Of a stretch of 64,000 nucleotides of DNA, positions 10,251 through 18,252 are shown one piece after another. The notes under the pieces are model-generated. The model ran no database searches and was not told where the DNA came from. It saw nothing but the letters and a program-made list of their open reading frames with translations. This DNA comes from Aurantimonas sp. 22II-16-19i. GTDB lineage: Bacteria; Pseudomonadota; Alphaproteobacteria; Rhizobiales; Rhizobiaceae. The position numbers and the translations under genes were made by a program. The stretch is taken from the NCBI RefSeq assembly GCF_002088275.1, contig NZ_AQQS01000027.1, positions 1 to 64,000 on the forward strand. The letters run 5' to 3'. Numbering within the stretch: the stretch's first letter is position 1; every line of letters starts with the position of its first letter.

Positions 10251-10467
10251 GGGGATGCCTTCTGTACTGGGACTCGCACCTCGCCTGTTTAGTCAAATCG
10301 AGAGGTCCTGTCGATTTGCGACCGGGAACTGGCGGCGATCCGGCGACCTTTGCGCTTCGGCCAAGGTCGATCCGTCGTCTGTGGAGACCGTCCGGGCAGG
10401 GCGGCGGCCGGACACCAGTCGGAAATGTCGAGATCGCCCCCACCAACGGCTGGTCAGCACTTCTCCC

Positions 10468-11139
10468 TCACCCCAGCACCGGCAACCGCGTCGCCTTGCC
10501 CTTCGAGCGGTCGATCAGAAGCTTCGACACGGCGAGCAGCCAGACGACCATGACCATGCCGACGCAGCGCTCGATCAGCCCGTCGATCGAGGTCGGCGAG
10601 AACCAGAAGACCGCCGCGCCCGCCACCCAGAGGACGGCGCAGGCGATGTTGAACCAGAACCAGCGGGGGTGGAAGCGGTAGAAGCCGGCAGCCGTCAGGA
10701 GCGCCGAGGCGGTGAAGACCAGCGCCATCACGCCGACCACCGGCAGATGGATGACGAGGCCGCCCGGCTCGCCGTCGCCATATTCGCCATAAGCGCCGAT
10801 GACGACGATGAGCACCGCCATCAGGGTCAGGAGCCAGGAACCGGCGGTCCAGCACCAGTGCCCCCAATGGAGACGACGCAGGCCGGCCGCAGTAGCGAGG
10901 ATGCCGGCGGCGAAGGCATAGAGGCCGATATCCATGATGACGGCGTAGGGGCCTGCGGCGTTCGCGCTGATCGTGTCGGCGATCATGCCCTCGCTTGGCT
11001 GCACGATCACCGCGACGATGTTGGCTACGACGGCGGCGATGCAGCCGAGGATGCCGACGACGCCGCAGAAGTAGAAGAGGCGCGGATGGCTGGCGTCGTC
11101 ATGGCTTTCCTTGCCGTGGCCGGCCTCGATGTCCAGCAT
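10468..11139 (-). CDS. DUF998 family integral membrane protein
   Basis: The 223-residue protein has about six predicted membrane segments, including FCGVVGILGCIAAVVANIVA near the N-terminus and further hydrophobic stretches ending near residue 210. The short cytoplasmic N-terminus is rich in His, Asp and Glu. Length and layout fit the DUF998 family, whose function is unknown. The ATG at 11139 is preceded by GAGAGGAGAG, which decides against the longer frame starting at 11208. Confidence 0.6.
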   Translation of the reverse strand: MLDIEAGHGKESHDDASHPRLFYFCGVVGILGCIAAVVANIVAVIVQPSEGMIADTISANAAGPYAVIMDIGLYAFAAGILATAAGLRRLHWGHWCWTAGSWLLTLMAVLIVVIGAYGEYGDGEPGGLVIHLPVVGVMALVFTASALLTAAGFYRFHPRWFWFNIACAVLWVAGAAVFWFSPTSIDGLIERCVGMVMVVWLLAVSKLLIDRSKGKATRLPVLG

Positions 11140-11397
11140 TGGTTTCGCTCTCCTCTCGGCGTCAGATCGGCGGCGGAAATGCGCTATTCGGCAGCGACCG
11201 TTCGTCATCCGGCCCGCCGCCGACGTCGCTCGCCTGGATCCTCAGCCGAATTGCTGATCCGGTTCGGCCCGACCATGGCGAAGCTCGTCGTCATGGAAAT
11301 GACGGATCGGTCGCATCGGAGCAGAAGCCCTGTGCGACACGAAATGGCCGCGGCATCAGCCGCGGCCAGCGAAGCGTTCCTGGAACGGCTGGACCGA

Positions 11398-12567
11398 CTA
11401 CGGCTTCAAGACGACCTTGGTGCAGCCATCCTTCTTGTCGCGGAACGTCTTGTAGAGTTCCGGCCCGTCTTCCAGCGAACCCCGGTGGGAGATGAAGGAG
11501 GTGGTGTCGAACTGGCCCTCCTGGATACGCACCAGCAGGTCATCGACCCATTTGTTGACGTGGGTCTGGCCCATCTTGAAGCTCAGCGACTTGTTCATCG
11601 CCGCGCCGAAGGGGATCTTGTCGACGAGGCCGCCATAGACGCCCGGCACCGAAATCGTGCCGCCCGGCCGGCAGACATAGATCATCTCGCGCAGGACGTG
11701 CGGCCGGTCGGTCTCGGCCATCACCGCCTGCTTGGCGCGGTCGTAGAGATGCTCGACCCCGTAGCCGGAATGGGCCTCCATGCCGACGCAGTCGATGCAG
11801 CATTCCGGGCCCTTGCCCTGGGTCAGCTCGTTCAGCCGCTCGACGGTGCTCTCGTTCTGGAAGTCGATGGTGATGGCGCCCATCCGCTGGGCGATCGCCA
11901 GGCGCTCGGGCACCTCGTCGATGACGATGACCTGCTTCGCCCCCTGGATGATCGCGCTCTGCAGGGCGAACAGGCCGACCGGGCCGGCGCCCCAGATCGC
12001 CACCGTGTCGGTCGGCTGGATGTCGCAGTTCTTGGCGCCCTGCCAGCCGGTCGGCAGGATGTCGCCGAGAAACAGCACCTCCTCGTCGGTCATGCCGTCG
12101 GGAACCTTGACCGGGCCGACATCGGCATAGGGCACGCGGACGAACTCCGCCTGGCCGCCGGAATAGCCGCCCGTCAGATGCGAGTAGCCGTAGAGGCCGG
12201 CGGCCGTGTGGCCGAACATCTTGGCGGCGACGTCGGCATTGCGGTTGGAGCGCTCGCAGACCGAGAAGTTGCCGCGCTTGCACTGGTCGCATTCGCCGCA
12301 GACGATGGTGAAGGGCACGACGACCCGGTCGCCGACCTTCAGCTTCTTGGTGTCGCGGCCGACCTCCATGACCTCGCCCATGAACTCATGGCCGACGATG
12401 TCACCGGATTCCATGCCGGGCATGAAGCCGTCGTAGAAGTGCAGGTCCGAGCCGCAGATGGCGCAGGCCGTGGTCTTGATGATGACGTCGCGGCCGTCCT
12501 CGATCGTCGGATCGGGGACGGTCTCGCAGCGCATGTCGTGCTTGCCGTGCCAGGTGATGGCCTTCAT
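11398..12567 (-). CDS. Zinc-dependent alcohol dehydrogenase (formaldehyde dehydrogenase-like)
   Basis: This 389-residue medium-chain dehydrogenase should oxidise an alcohol or aldehyde adduct with NAD(P)+. The catalytic zinc site is visible in CAICGSDLHFYDG and GHEFMGEV. The structural zinc loop is CGECDQCKRGNFSVC, spaced C-x2-C-x2-C-x7-C. The cofactor motif AIWGAGPVGLFALQ lies near residue 190. The long insertion after the structural loop places it near the glutathione-independent formaldehyde dehydrogenase group. The ATG at 12567 follows CGGAG; a longer frame to 12606 is less likely. It is monocistronic. Confidence 0.9.
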   Translation of the reverse strand: MKAITWHGKHDMRCETVPDPTIEDGRDVIIKTTACAICGSDLHFYDGFMPGMESGDIVGHEFMGEVMEVGRDTKKLKVGDRVVVPFTIVCGECDQCKRGNFSVCERSNRNADVAAKMFGHTAAGLYGYSHLTGGYSGGQAEFVRVPYADVGPVKVPDGMTDEEVLFLGDILPTGWQGAKNCDIQPTDTVAIWGAGPVGLFALQSAIIQGAKQVIVIDEVPERLAIAQRMGAITIDFQNESTVERLNELTQGKGPECCIDCVGMEAHSGYGVEHLYDRAKQAVMAETDRPHVLREMIYVCRPGGTISVPGVYGGLVDKIPFGAAMNKSLSFKMGQTHVNKWVDDLLVRIQEGQFDTTSFISHRGSLEDGPELYKTFRDKKDGCTKVVLKP

Positions 12568-12846
12568 GGCGGATACTCCGTGAAATTCGAGCGTATGTCT
12601 CGGCAATCTCGCGGAGCAGGGTCATGTTCCATGTCATGGCCGCTGCTTTCCACAGGCGGCTAAAGGTCATCGCGGCACAAGATGCGGCTCCGACAGGCGC
12701 TCCGCCGGGCGGTGGACGGCGGCCCCGCCGGGGCCAGCCTGTCGCCCATGATGTGCGGCCCCGCCGTCGCGACCTGCCGGATGCGGCAGCCGGGTCGTTA
12801 CGGCTGCCGCCTCGGGCGTGGATCGCCCGCAGCCGGCCGGATCGCC

Positions 12847-13701
12847 TCAGGCGAGATCGGCCAGCGCGGCCTCGACGACGGCCGGCATCGGTGTCGTCGG
12901 CCGGCCGATCAGACCCGACAGCACCTTGTCGTCGGAAAACAGGCCACCCTTCGCGGCGCCGGCATCGCTGTCGGAGAGGAGGTCCGCGAAGGGTTTCGGC
13001 AAGCCGACCTTCTCGAGGAGCGCGGCATAGTCCGCTTCGCTGAGGTCGCGGTAGGGGATGGTCCGGCCGGTTTGCCGGGATACCTCGGCCGCAAGCTCGG
13101 CCAGGGTGTAGGCAGTGTCGCCGGCGAGTTCATAGACCTGGCCCGCATGGCCCTCGCCCGCCAGCACCGCCGCCGCGGCCTCGGCGTAGTCCCGGCGCGA
13201 TGCCGAGGCAAAGCGACCCTCGCCGGCGCAGCCGTAAAATGCGCCGGTCTCAAGCGCCGCCGGGATCGCCGCGGCGTGGTTCTCGGTGTACCAGCCATTG
13301 CGCAGGATGGTGGCGGCAAGGCCGGATTCGCGGATGAGCGCCTCGCTCGCACGGTGCTCTTCGCCGAGCGCCAGTGGCGTCGTGTCCGCGTGCAGCAGGC
13401 TGGTATAGACGATGCGGCCGACGCCGGCGCTCCTTGCGGCGTCGATGACGTTTCGGTGCTGGGCGGTGCGCTGGCCGACCTCGCTCGAGGAGATCAGCAG
13501 GAGCGTGTCGACGCCCTGAAGGGCTGCGAGGAGGGTGTCGGGCTGGCCGTAGTCGGCCGCGCGCAGCTCGATGCCGAGGTCGACGGCCTTTTCGGGCGTG
13601 CGGGCGAGGCCGATGATCGGCTCAATAACGCCCTTCCCGGCGAGTGCCGCGACGACGAGGCGGCCGAGCTGGCCGCTCACGCCGGTGATTGCAATGCTCA
13701 T
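12847..13701 (-). CDS. NmrA/QorB-like NAD(P)H-binding quinone oxidoreductase
   Basis: The 284-residue protein has an atypical short-chain dehydrogenase fold. A glycine-rich dinucleotide motif (ITGVSGQLGRLV) opens the protein, and an NGWYTEN motif near residue 145 is typical of YtfG/QorB and NmrA relatives. E. coli QorB reduces quinones with NADPH, so a role in quinone or electrophile stress is likely. It diverges from an HxlR-family regulator across 126 bases, the same arrangement as E. coli ytfG/ytfH. Confidence 0.88.
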   Translation of the reverse strand: MSIAITGVSGQLGRLVVAALAGKGVIEPIIGLARTPEKAVDLGIELRAADYGQPDTLLAALQGVDTLLLISSSEVGQRTAQHRNVIDAARSAGVGRIVYTSLLHADTTPLALGEEHRASEALIRESGLAATILRNGWYTENHAAAIPAALETGAFYGCAGEGRFASASRRDYAEAAAAVLAGEGHAGQVYELAGDTAYTLAELAAEVSRQTGRTIPYRDLSEADYAALLEKVGLPKPFADLLSDSDAGAAKGGLFSDDKVLSGLIGRPTTPMPAVVEAALADLA

Positions 13702-13754
13702 GGTCGATCTCCGAAATTGGGTGCGTCAGGAGAGATAGACCTGTTGCTTATTTT

Positions 13755-13780
13755 TCGTAAGTACGTACATTTCTGTAAGC
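13755..13780. promoter_or_regulatory. Candidate HxlR operator between qorB-like and hxlR-like genes
   Basis: The intergenic region contains the perfect 8-base palindrome GTACGTAC at 13761-13768. It is flanked by direct repeats of GTAA (about 13757 and 13775) inside an A/T-rich segment. HxlR/YodB regulators usually bind such palindromic sites between divergent genes. The assignment is inferred from position and symmetry. Confidence 0.4.
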
Positions 13781-13827
13781 GTCAGATCGACGAGCCGCGC
13801 GAGCCATGACGACGACGGGAGAACGCG

Positions 13828-14250
13828 ATGCCGACGAAGAACGGGCACTCGGGACCGGCCTTTTCCGACAGGGTCATCCGCGGCGACCTCCTCGCGGCCA
13901 ATTGTCCGTCCCGGGAGATCCTGCGCCATGTCACCAGCCGCTGGGGCGTCCTCGTCCTGATGGTGCTCGGCACCGGCACGCACCGCTTCAGCGAACTGCG
14001 CCGCAGGATCGGCGGCGTCAGCGAGCGGATGCTGGCCCAGACACTGCAATGGCTGGAGGCGGACGGGATGATCGAGCGCCATGCCCGCGACGTCGTGCCG
14101 CCGCATGTGGAATACAGCCTGACCCCTCTCGGCCGGGAGGCGTCCGCTCACGTGACGGCTCTGGCGGATTGGATCGAGGCGGCGTTGCCGGCGATCGAGA
14201 CGACGCGGCAGGACAGGCCCGCCGCAAAGGTCGCGGCAGGACGGGGCTGA
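13828..14250 (+). CDS. HxlR family winged-helix transcriptional regulator
   Basis: The 140-residue protein contains the HxlR DNA-binding core (about residues 25-115): SREILRHVTSRWGVLVLMVL, then FSELRRRIGGVSERMLAQTL, and the wing PHVEYSLTPLGRE. Two things suggest a redox or electrophile sensor of the YodB/QorR type controlling the divergent reductase: the Cys just before the core (AANCPSREI, near residue 26) and the genomic context. The ATG at 13828 is preceded by GGGAGA with normal spacing. Confidence 0.9.
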   Translation: MPTKNGHSGPAFSDRVIRGDLLAANCPSREILRHVTSRWGVLVLMVLGTGTHRFSELRRRIGGVSERMLAQTLQWLEADGMIERHARDVVPPHVEYSLTPLGREASAHVTALADWIEAALPAIETTRQDRPAAKVAAGRG

Positions 14251-14345
14251 ACGGGACGTCGAAGTCCGGATCGATCTGGTGCGGACGCCTCGGATGCGTC
14301 AGTCCTCGGCGCGCCAGTCTTCGGTCGCGTCAGTCCTCGGGCGCC

Positions 14346-14540
14346 TCAGTCCTTGCGGACGCGGTAGACGCCGTCCGGGCCGCGCACGAGGGTGCCCTGG
14401 GCGCCGCTGCGCACTTCCGCCTCGGCCTGGCGGTTGCGCTCGGAAACCTTTTCCGCATCGCGGGCCATCTGCTTGAAGCCGAGCCAGGCGGCGGCTCCGA
14501 CGAGGCCCAGAAGTATGAGCTGCGGCATCGCTTCCATCAT
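14346..14540 (-). CDS. Small single-span membrane protein
   Basis: The protein has 64 residues if started at ATG 14540. One hydrophobic helix (LILLGLVGAAAWLGF) is followed by a charged segment and an RGPDGVYRVRKD tail. A GTG at 14552 and an ATG at 14528 are alternative starts; 14540 has GGAAGG upstream. No family function is known to me. It lies 82 bases downstream of the S49 protease gene on the same strand and may be co-transcribed with it. Confidence 0.65.
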   Translation of the reverse strand: MMEAMPQLILLGLVGAAAWLGFKQMARDAEKVSERNRQAEAEVRSGAQGTLVRGPDGVYRVRKD

Positions 14541-14622
14541 CTCCAAAAGCACCTTCCATAGCTATTATGCGCCTTCGGGACCGCCGCGGCAAATCGCCGG
14601 TTTCGGCGCGGCGGCTTCGGGA

Positions 14623-15492
14623 TCAGAGGCCGAAGCGGGCCCAGTGCGCGCGATCTTCGGCCTCGACCAGCAGCCGGTCCGCAAAGCCCGCCCCGACCGA
14701 GGCGAGATCCGGCGTCAACCCGGCGCTGACGCCCTTCGGCTTGCGGCCGAACAGCGTCCGGCCCTGGCTGATCAGTTCCATCTTCACGCTGTCGCCATAG
14801 CGCAGCCGCAGGGTCTCGCGCAGGTCGCCGAGCCCGTCGACGAGGCCGAGATCGAGACCCCGCTTGCCGGACCAGAACAGCCCGGAGAACATCTGGTCGT
14901 CATGGGCGAGCTTGGGGCCGCGCCTTGATTTGACGAGATCGATGAAGGTGTCGTGGATTTCCAGCTGCAGCGACTTCAGATGGGCGACGTCCTCGGGCTT
15001 TTCCGGCTGGAACGGGTCGAGCGTCGCCTTGTTCTGGCCGGCGGTGTGGACGCGGCGCTCGATGCCGAGCTTGGCGATCGCCTCGACGAAGCCGAAGGAG
15101 CCCGAGACGACGCCGATCGAGCCGACGATCGAGGACGGGTCGGCGATGATCTCGTCGCCGGCGCAGGCGATCATGTAGCCGCCGGAGGCGGCGACGTCCT
15201 CGACGAAGACGAGGACGGTCTTCTCCTTCTCCTCGGCGAGGTCCCGGATGCGCTTGTAGATCAGCCGCGACTGGACCGGCGAGCCGCCGGGCGAGTTGAC
15301 GACGATCGCGACGGCGGGCGCGGCCTTGTCGGAGAAGGCCTTTTCGAGGAGCGGCGCGGCGCTGGCGATCGACAGCGACGAGCGGAAGGCGGAGCCCGAA
15401 GCCATGATCGTGCCGGAGAGCTTCACCACCGGGATGGTGACGACTTCCTTGCGAAAGCGCTTCGGGAGAAATCTCTTCAGGAAATTGGCCAA
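14623..15492 (-). CDS. S49 family serine peptidase (SppA/SohB-like, short form)
   Basis: This 289-residue protein fits the short signal-peptide-peptidase A group, which degrades membrane-embedded peptides with a Ser/Lys dyad. The nucleophile is Ser103 in VAASGGYMIACAG. Lys155, in GQNKATLDPF, lies exactly 52 residues downstream, as in B. subtilis and archaeal SppA. The N-terminus is basic (FLKRFLPKRFRK) and has no clear transmembrane helix, so attachment to the membrane may be peripheral. A TTG at 15492 is preferred because GAAGG lies nine bases upstream; a GTG at 15543 would add 17 residues. Confidence 0.9.
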   Translation of the reverse strand: MANFLKRFLPKRFRKEVVTIPVVKLSGTIMASGSAFRSSLSIASAAPLLEKAFSDKAAPAVAIVVNSPGGSPVQSRLIYKRIRDLAEEKEKTVLVFVEDVAASGGYMIACAGDEIIADPSSIVGSIGVVSGSFGFVEAIAKLGIERRVHTAGQNKATLDPFQPEKPEDVAHLKSLQLEIHDTFIDLVKSRRGPKLAHDDQMFSGLFWSGKRGLDLGLVDGLGDLRETLRLRYGDSVKMELISQGRTLFGRKPKGVSAGLTPDLASVGAGFADRLLVEAEDRAHWARFGL

Positions 15493-15626
15493 GTCGGATT
15501 GCCTTCGGTGCTGTTCGGGATCGCTTTGACGCGATGTAAGCACTCGGCCGGCCTTCGCAAAGGCATGCGGCTTTCGGCAAGGCGGCCGGCTTCAGCCGCG
15601 GCATCGGATGGACGTGGATGGGAGCG

Positions 15627-16475
15627 TCAGGCGAACAGCTGCGGCAGGTCCGCCGTGCCCGCCGAAATCCGAAGGGCGAGATCGTTCGTCTTGCCGGCCC
15701 CGTCCGCGGCCGCGATGCCTTCGAGAAGCCGCAGTGGCGCGCGGGTGCCCTTTCTCGCGGCGACGACGATCCGCTCGGCCGGCGCGCCGACCCGCGTGTG
15801 GACAGGCAGGATCGCCAGCCCGCCGAGGCGGGGCTGCAGCGCGGCCAGCGCCTCGCCGAGACGGTCCGCCCGCAGCACAGTCACCAGCCGGCCCCGCGGC
15901 GAGAGCAGCGCCGCCGCGACGGCGAGCCAGCGGTCGAGCGGCATGTCGTCGGCGGGAAACAGCGCCCGTTCGCGCACCGGATCCGGCGGACGGCGGTGGT
16001 TCGCCGGATGGAACGGCGGGTTGGTGAGAACGAGGTCGAAGACTCCGTCCGTCAGCCCGGCCGCCTCGCGCGTCGCGCGCCGTTCGGCGATATCGACATG
16101 GGCGATCGCCAGTCGCGGCGCGAGCCGGGCGTTCTCGGCAAGGGCGAGCGAGCGCCGGCAGAGCGCAGCCATCACCGGCTGTGCCTCGACCAGGGTGACA
16201 TGAGCCGCTGGCGCGCGGGCGGCCGCGGCGAGGCCGACGACGCCCGAGCCGGCCCCGAGATCGGCGATGCGGCCGGACGTTCGTGCCGGGACCGCGGCGG
16301 CGAGCAGAAGCGCGTCCAGCCCGGAGCGGTAGCCCCAGCCCTTCGGCTGCAGGACGGCGAAGGCGCCGCCATAGAAGGCGTCGAGCCGCACCGGCCGGTC
16401 GTCCGGCTCGTCGGGGGGCGCTGCCTCGGTGGTTGCCGAGGCCGGAAGCGCCATGATCACGTCCGGCTCCCTCAC
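15627..16475 (-). CDS. tRNA1(Val) (adenine-N6)-methyltransferase-like SAM enzyme
   Basis: The 282-residue methyltransferase has the SAM-binding motif IADLGAGSGVVGLAAA near residue 70 and the N6-adenine signature LTNPPFHPAN near 150. It also has an aromatic-rich entry, DAFYGGAFAVLQPKGWGYRSGLDA, shared with TrmN6/YfiC. The GTG start at 16475 overlaps the stop of the upstream DUF2007 gene by four bases (GTGA), which implies translational coupling. An internal ATG at 16454 is possible. The exact substrate in this order is inferred from the E. coli homologue. Confidence 0.85.
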   Translation of the reverse strand: MREPDVIMALPASATTEAAPPDEPDDRPVRLDAFYGGAFAVLQPKGWGYRSGLDALLLAAAVPARTSGRIADLGAGSGVVGLAAAARAPAAHVTLVEAQPVMAALCRRSLALAENARLAPRLAIAHVDIAERRATREAAGLTDGVFDLVLTNPPFHPANHRRPPDPVRERALFPADDMPLDRWLAVAAALLSPRGRLVTVLRADRLGEALAALQPRLGGLAILPVHTRVGAPAERIVVAARKGTRAPLRLLEGIAAADGAGKTNDLALRISAGTADLPQLFA

Positions 16476-16699
16476 CCTGCCTCGGAAAGCTCGTGGCCGA
16501 GGTCGGCGTCGCGCAGGATGCGCCGCGCCTGTTCGAGATGATCGGCATCGACGAGGATGCGCCGCGGCAAGACGCCGAGCGAGCCGTCGAGGATGCTCAT
16601 GTGCGAATCGGCGACGAAATGCGGGATGTCCGCATCCTTCAGCAGGGCGTCGATGAAGGATATGAGGACCGCGTCATTGGAGCGCACGAGTTCCTTCAT
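16472..16699 (-). CDS. DUF2007 domain protein
   Basis: This 75-residue cytoplasmic protein begins MKELVRSNDAVLISFIDALL and ends with an acidic tail. It covers one DUF2007 domain, a PII-like alpha/beta fold thought to act in signal transduction. The characteristic PRRILVDADHLEQARRIL occurs near residues 45-62. It overlaps the methyltransferase start by four bases. The ATG at 16699 is preceded by GAGAGAGAA. Confidence 0.85.
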   Translation of the reverse strand: MKELVRSNDAVLISFIDALLKDADIPHFVADSHMSILDGSLGVLPRRILVDADHLEQARRILRDADLGHELSEAG

Positions 16700-17018
16700 G
16701 GGGGATTCTCTCTCAGCTGTTCGCCGTGCCGGAACGCGGCCTTGGGCCATCTTTCGGCATGGCGGCGGCGCTTGTCGAGGGCAAGGCACGAGAAACCCGT
16801 CCGCCGTCCCCTCCGCCCCACCCTTCGCCGGACAGGGAAAATGCGGCTTTGACGGGCCATCGAATGGACGCGGGGCGCCGCCGTGCCATCTACGTCGGCC
16901 AGAGTGGCCGGCAGCGCGAAGGTACCCGGCGCGCGGGGCCGGCCTTGCCCAAGGCCGCGTCGAAGCCGTATGGCAGCGCGCAAGCCACAGCGACGAGTGT
17001 TCGAATCAACGGAGAAGC
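16700..17018. other. Intergenic region between divergent DUF2007 and polyprenyl synthase genes
   Basis: About 320 bases lie between two divergent transcription units and should contain both promoters. The open frames are shadows. No RNA gene or strong inverted repeat is apparent. Confidence 0.45.
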
Positions 17019-18035
17019 ATGGTGAGCCTGGCCATCCGCGCCGCGAAACGGCAGACCCGCGGGTCGATCGACCCGATCCTCGCGCTGACCAAGACCGACA
17101 TGGCCCGGGTCAACGACCTCATCCTGGCGATGGCGGGCTCGAACGTGACGCTGATCCCCGAGATCGCCGAACACCTCATCTCCTCCGGCGGCAAGCGGCT
17201 GCGGCCGATGCTGACCATCGCCTCGGCGCTCGCCCACGGCTATGCCGGCGGCGACCACGTCAAGCTCGCCGCCAGCGTCGAGTTCATGCACACCGCGACG
17301 CTGCTCCACGACGACGTCGTCGACGAGAGCGACCTGCGCCGGGGCAAGAGCACGGCGCGCACCATCTGGGGCAACCAGGCCAGCGTCCTCGTCGGCGACT
17401 TCCTGCTCGGCCAGGCCTTCAAGACGATGGTCGAGGTCGGCTCGCTCGATGCGCTGGCGATCCTGTCGGCCGCCTCCGCGGTGATCGCCGAGGGCGAGGT
17501 CTGGCAGCTCGCGGCGGCCAAGAAGATGACCACCAGCGAGGCCGACTACGTCGCCGTCATCGACGCCAAGACCGCCGCTTTGTTCTCCGCCGCGACCGAG
17601 GTCGGCCCGGTCGTCGCCGGCAAGGGCGAAGCCGAGCGCCGGGCGATGCGCGACTATGGCCGTTCGCTGGGCCTTGCCTTCCAGCTCGTCGACGATGTGC
17701 TCGACTATGGCGGCAACGCCGCCGAGCTCGGCAAGAACACCGGCGACGATTTCCGCGAGGGCAAGATCACCCTGCCGGTGATCCTCGCCTACGACCGGGG
17801 CGACGCCGCCGAGAAGGCGTTCTGGCGGGGCGCGATGGAAGAGGGCGAGAACGGCGACGCCGCCCTGACGAAGGCGAAGGATCTGATGCAGCGCCACGGT
17901 GCTCTCGAGGCGACCATCGAGCGGGCCCGAGATTATGGCGAGGAGGCCTATGCGGCCGCCGAGACCCTGCCGCCCTCGCCGGCCCGGGACGCGATGCTGG
18001 GCGTGGTCGACTTCTGCATCGACAGGCTGAACTGA
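17019..18035 (+). CDS. Polyprenyl (octa/decaprenyl) diphosphate synthase
   Basis: The 338-residue trans-prenyltransferase makes the long isoprenoid chain used for the ubiquinone side chain. The first Asp-rich motif is LLHDDVVDESDLRRG (Asp98, 99, 102) and the second LVDDVLDYGG. GGKRLRP marks the diphosphate-binding site and LGKNTGDDFREGK the C-terminal active-site region. The ATG at 17019 has GGAGAAG just upstream. Chain length cannot be read with certainty; decaprenyl is usual in this order. The gene lies near ispE, another isoprenoid-pathway gene. Confidence 0.93.
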   Translation: MVSLAIRAAKRQTRGSIDPILALTKTDMARVNDLILAMAGSNVTLIPEIAEHLISSGGKRLRPMLTIASALAHGYAGGDHVKLAASVEFMHTATLLHDDVVDESDLRRGKSTARTIWGNQASVLVGDFLLGQAFKTMVEVGSLDALAILSAASAVIAEGEVWQLAAAKKMTTSEADYVAVIDAKTAALFSAATEVGPVVAGKGEAERRAMRDYGRSLGLAFQLVDDVLDYGGNAAELGKNTGDDFREGKITLPVILAYDRGDAAEKAFWRGAMEEGENGDAALTKAKDLMQRHGALEATIERARDYGEEAYAAAETLPPSPARDAMLGVVDFCIDRLN

Positions 18036-18252
18036 GGCCCTCCTCCGGACCGCCCGCCACGGGCCATCTCGCCCGACGCCGCGTCGCATTGCGGCCAAGG
18101 TCTTTGTGCAACACGCCGAAGAGACTTGCATATTGCGCCGGCTTCGCTTCACCTCGCCGGAACATGTCGGCACGCGCCACGGGATCGAAGCCCCCTGCCG
18201 GGCGCGCTCGCAAGGACAACCGCACCGGCCCTGCCGGAGGAAAGGAACGCTC

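Noticed and set aside
8359-14345. Genomic island with an integrase or tRNA attachment site
   Set aside because: No integrase, transposase, tRNA or flanking direct repeat could be seen. The block is described only as an accessory interval.
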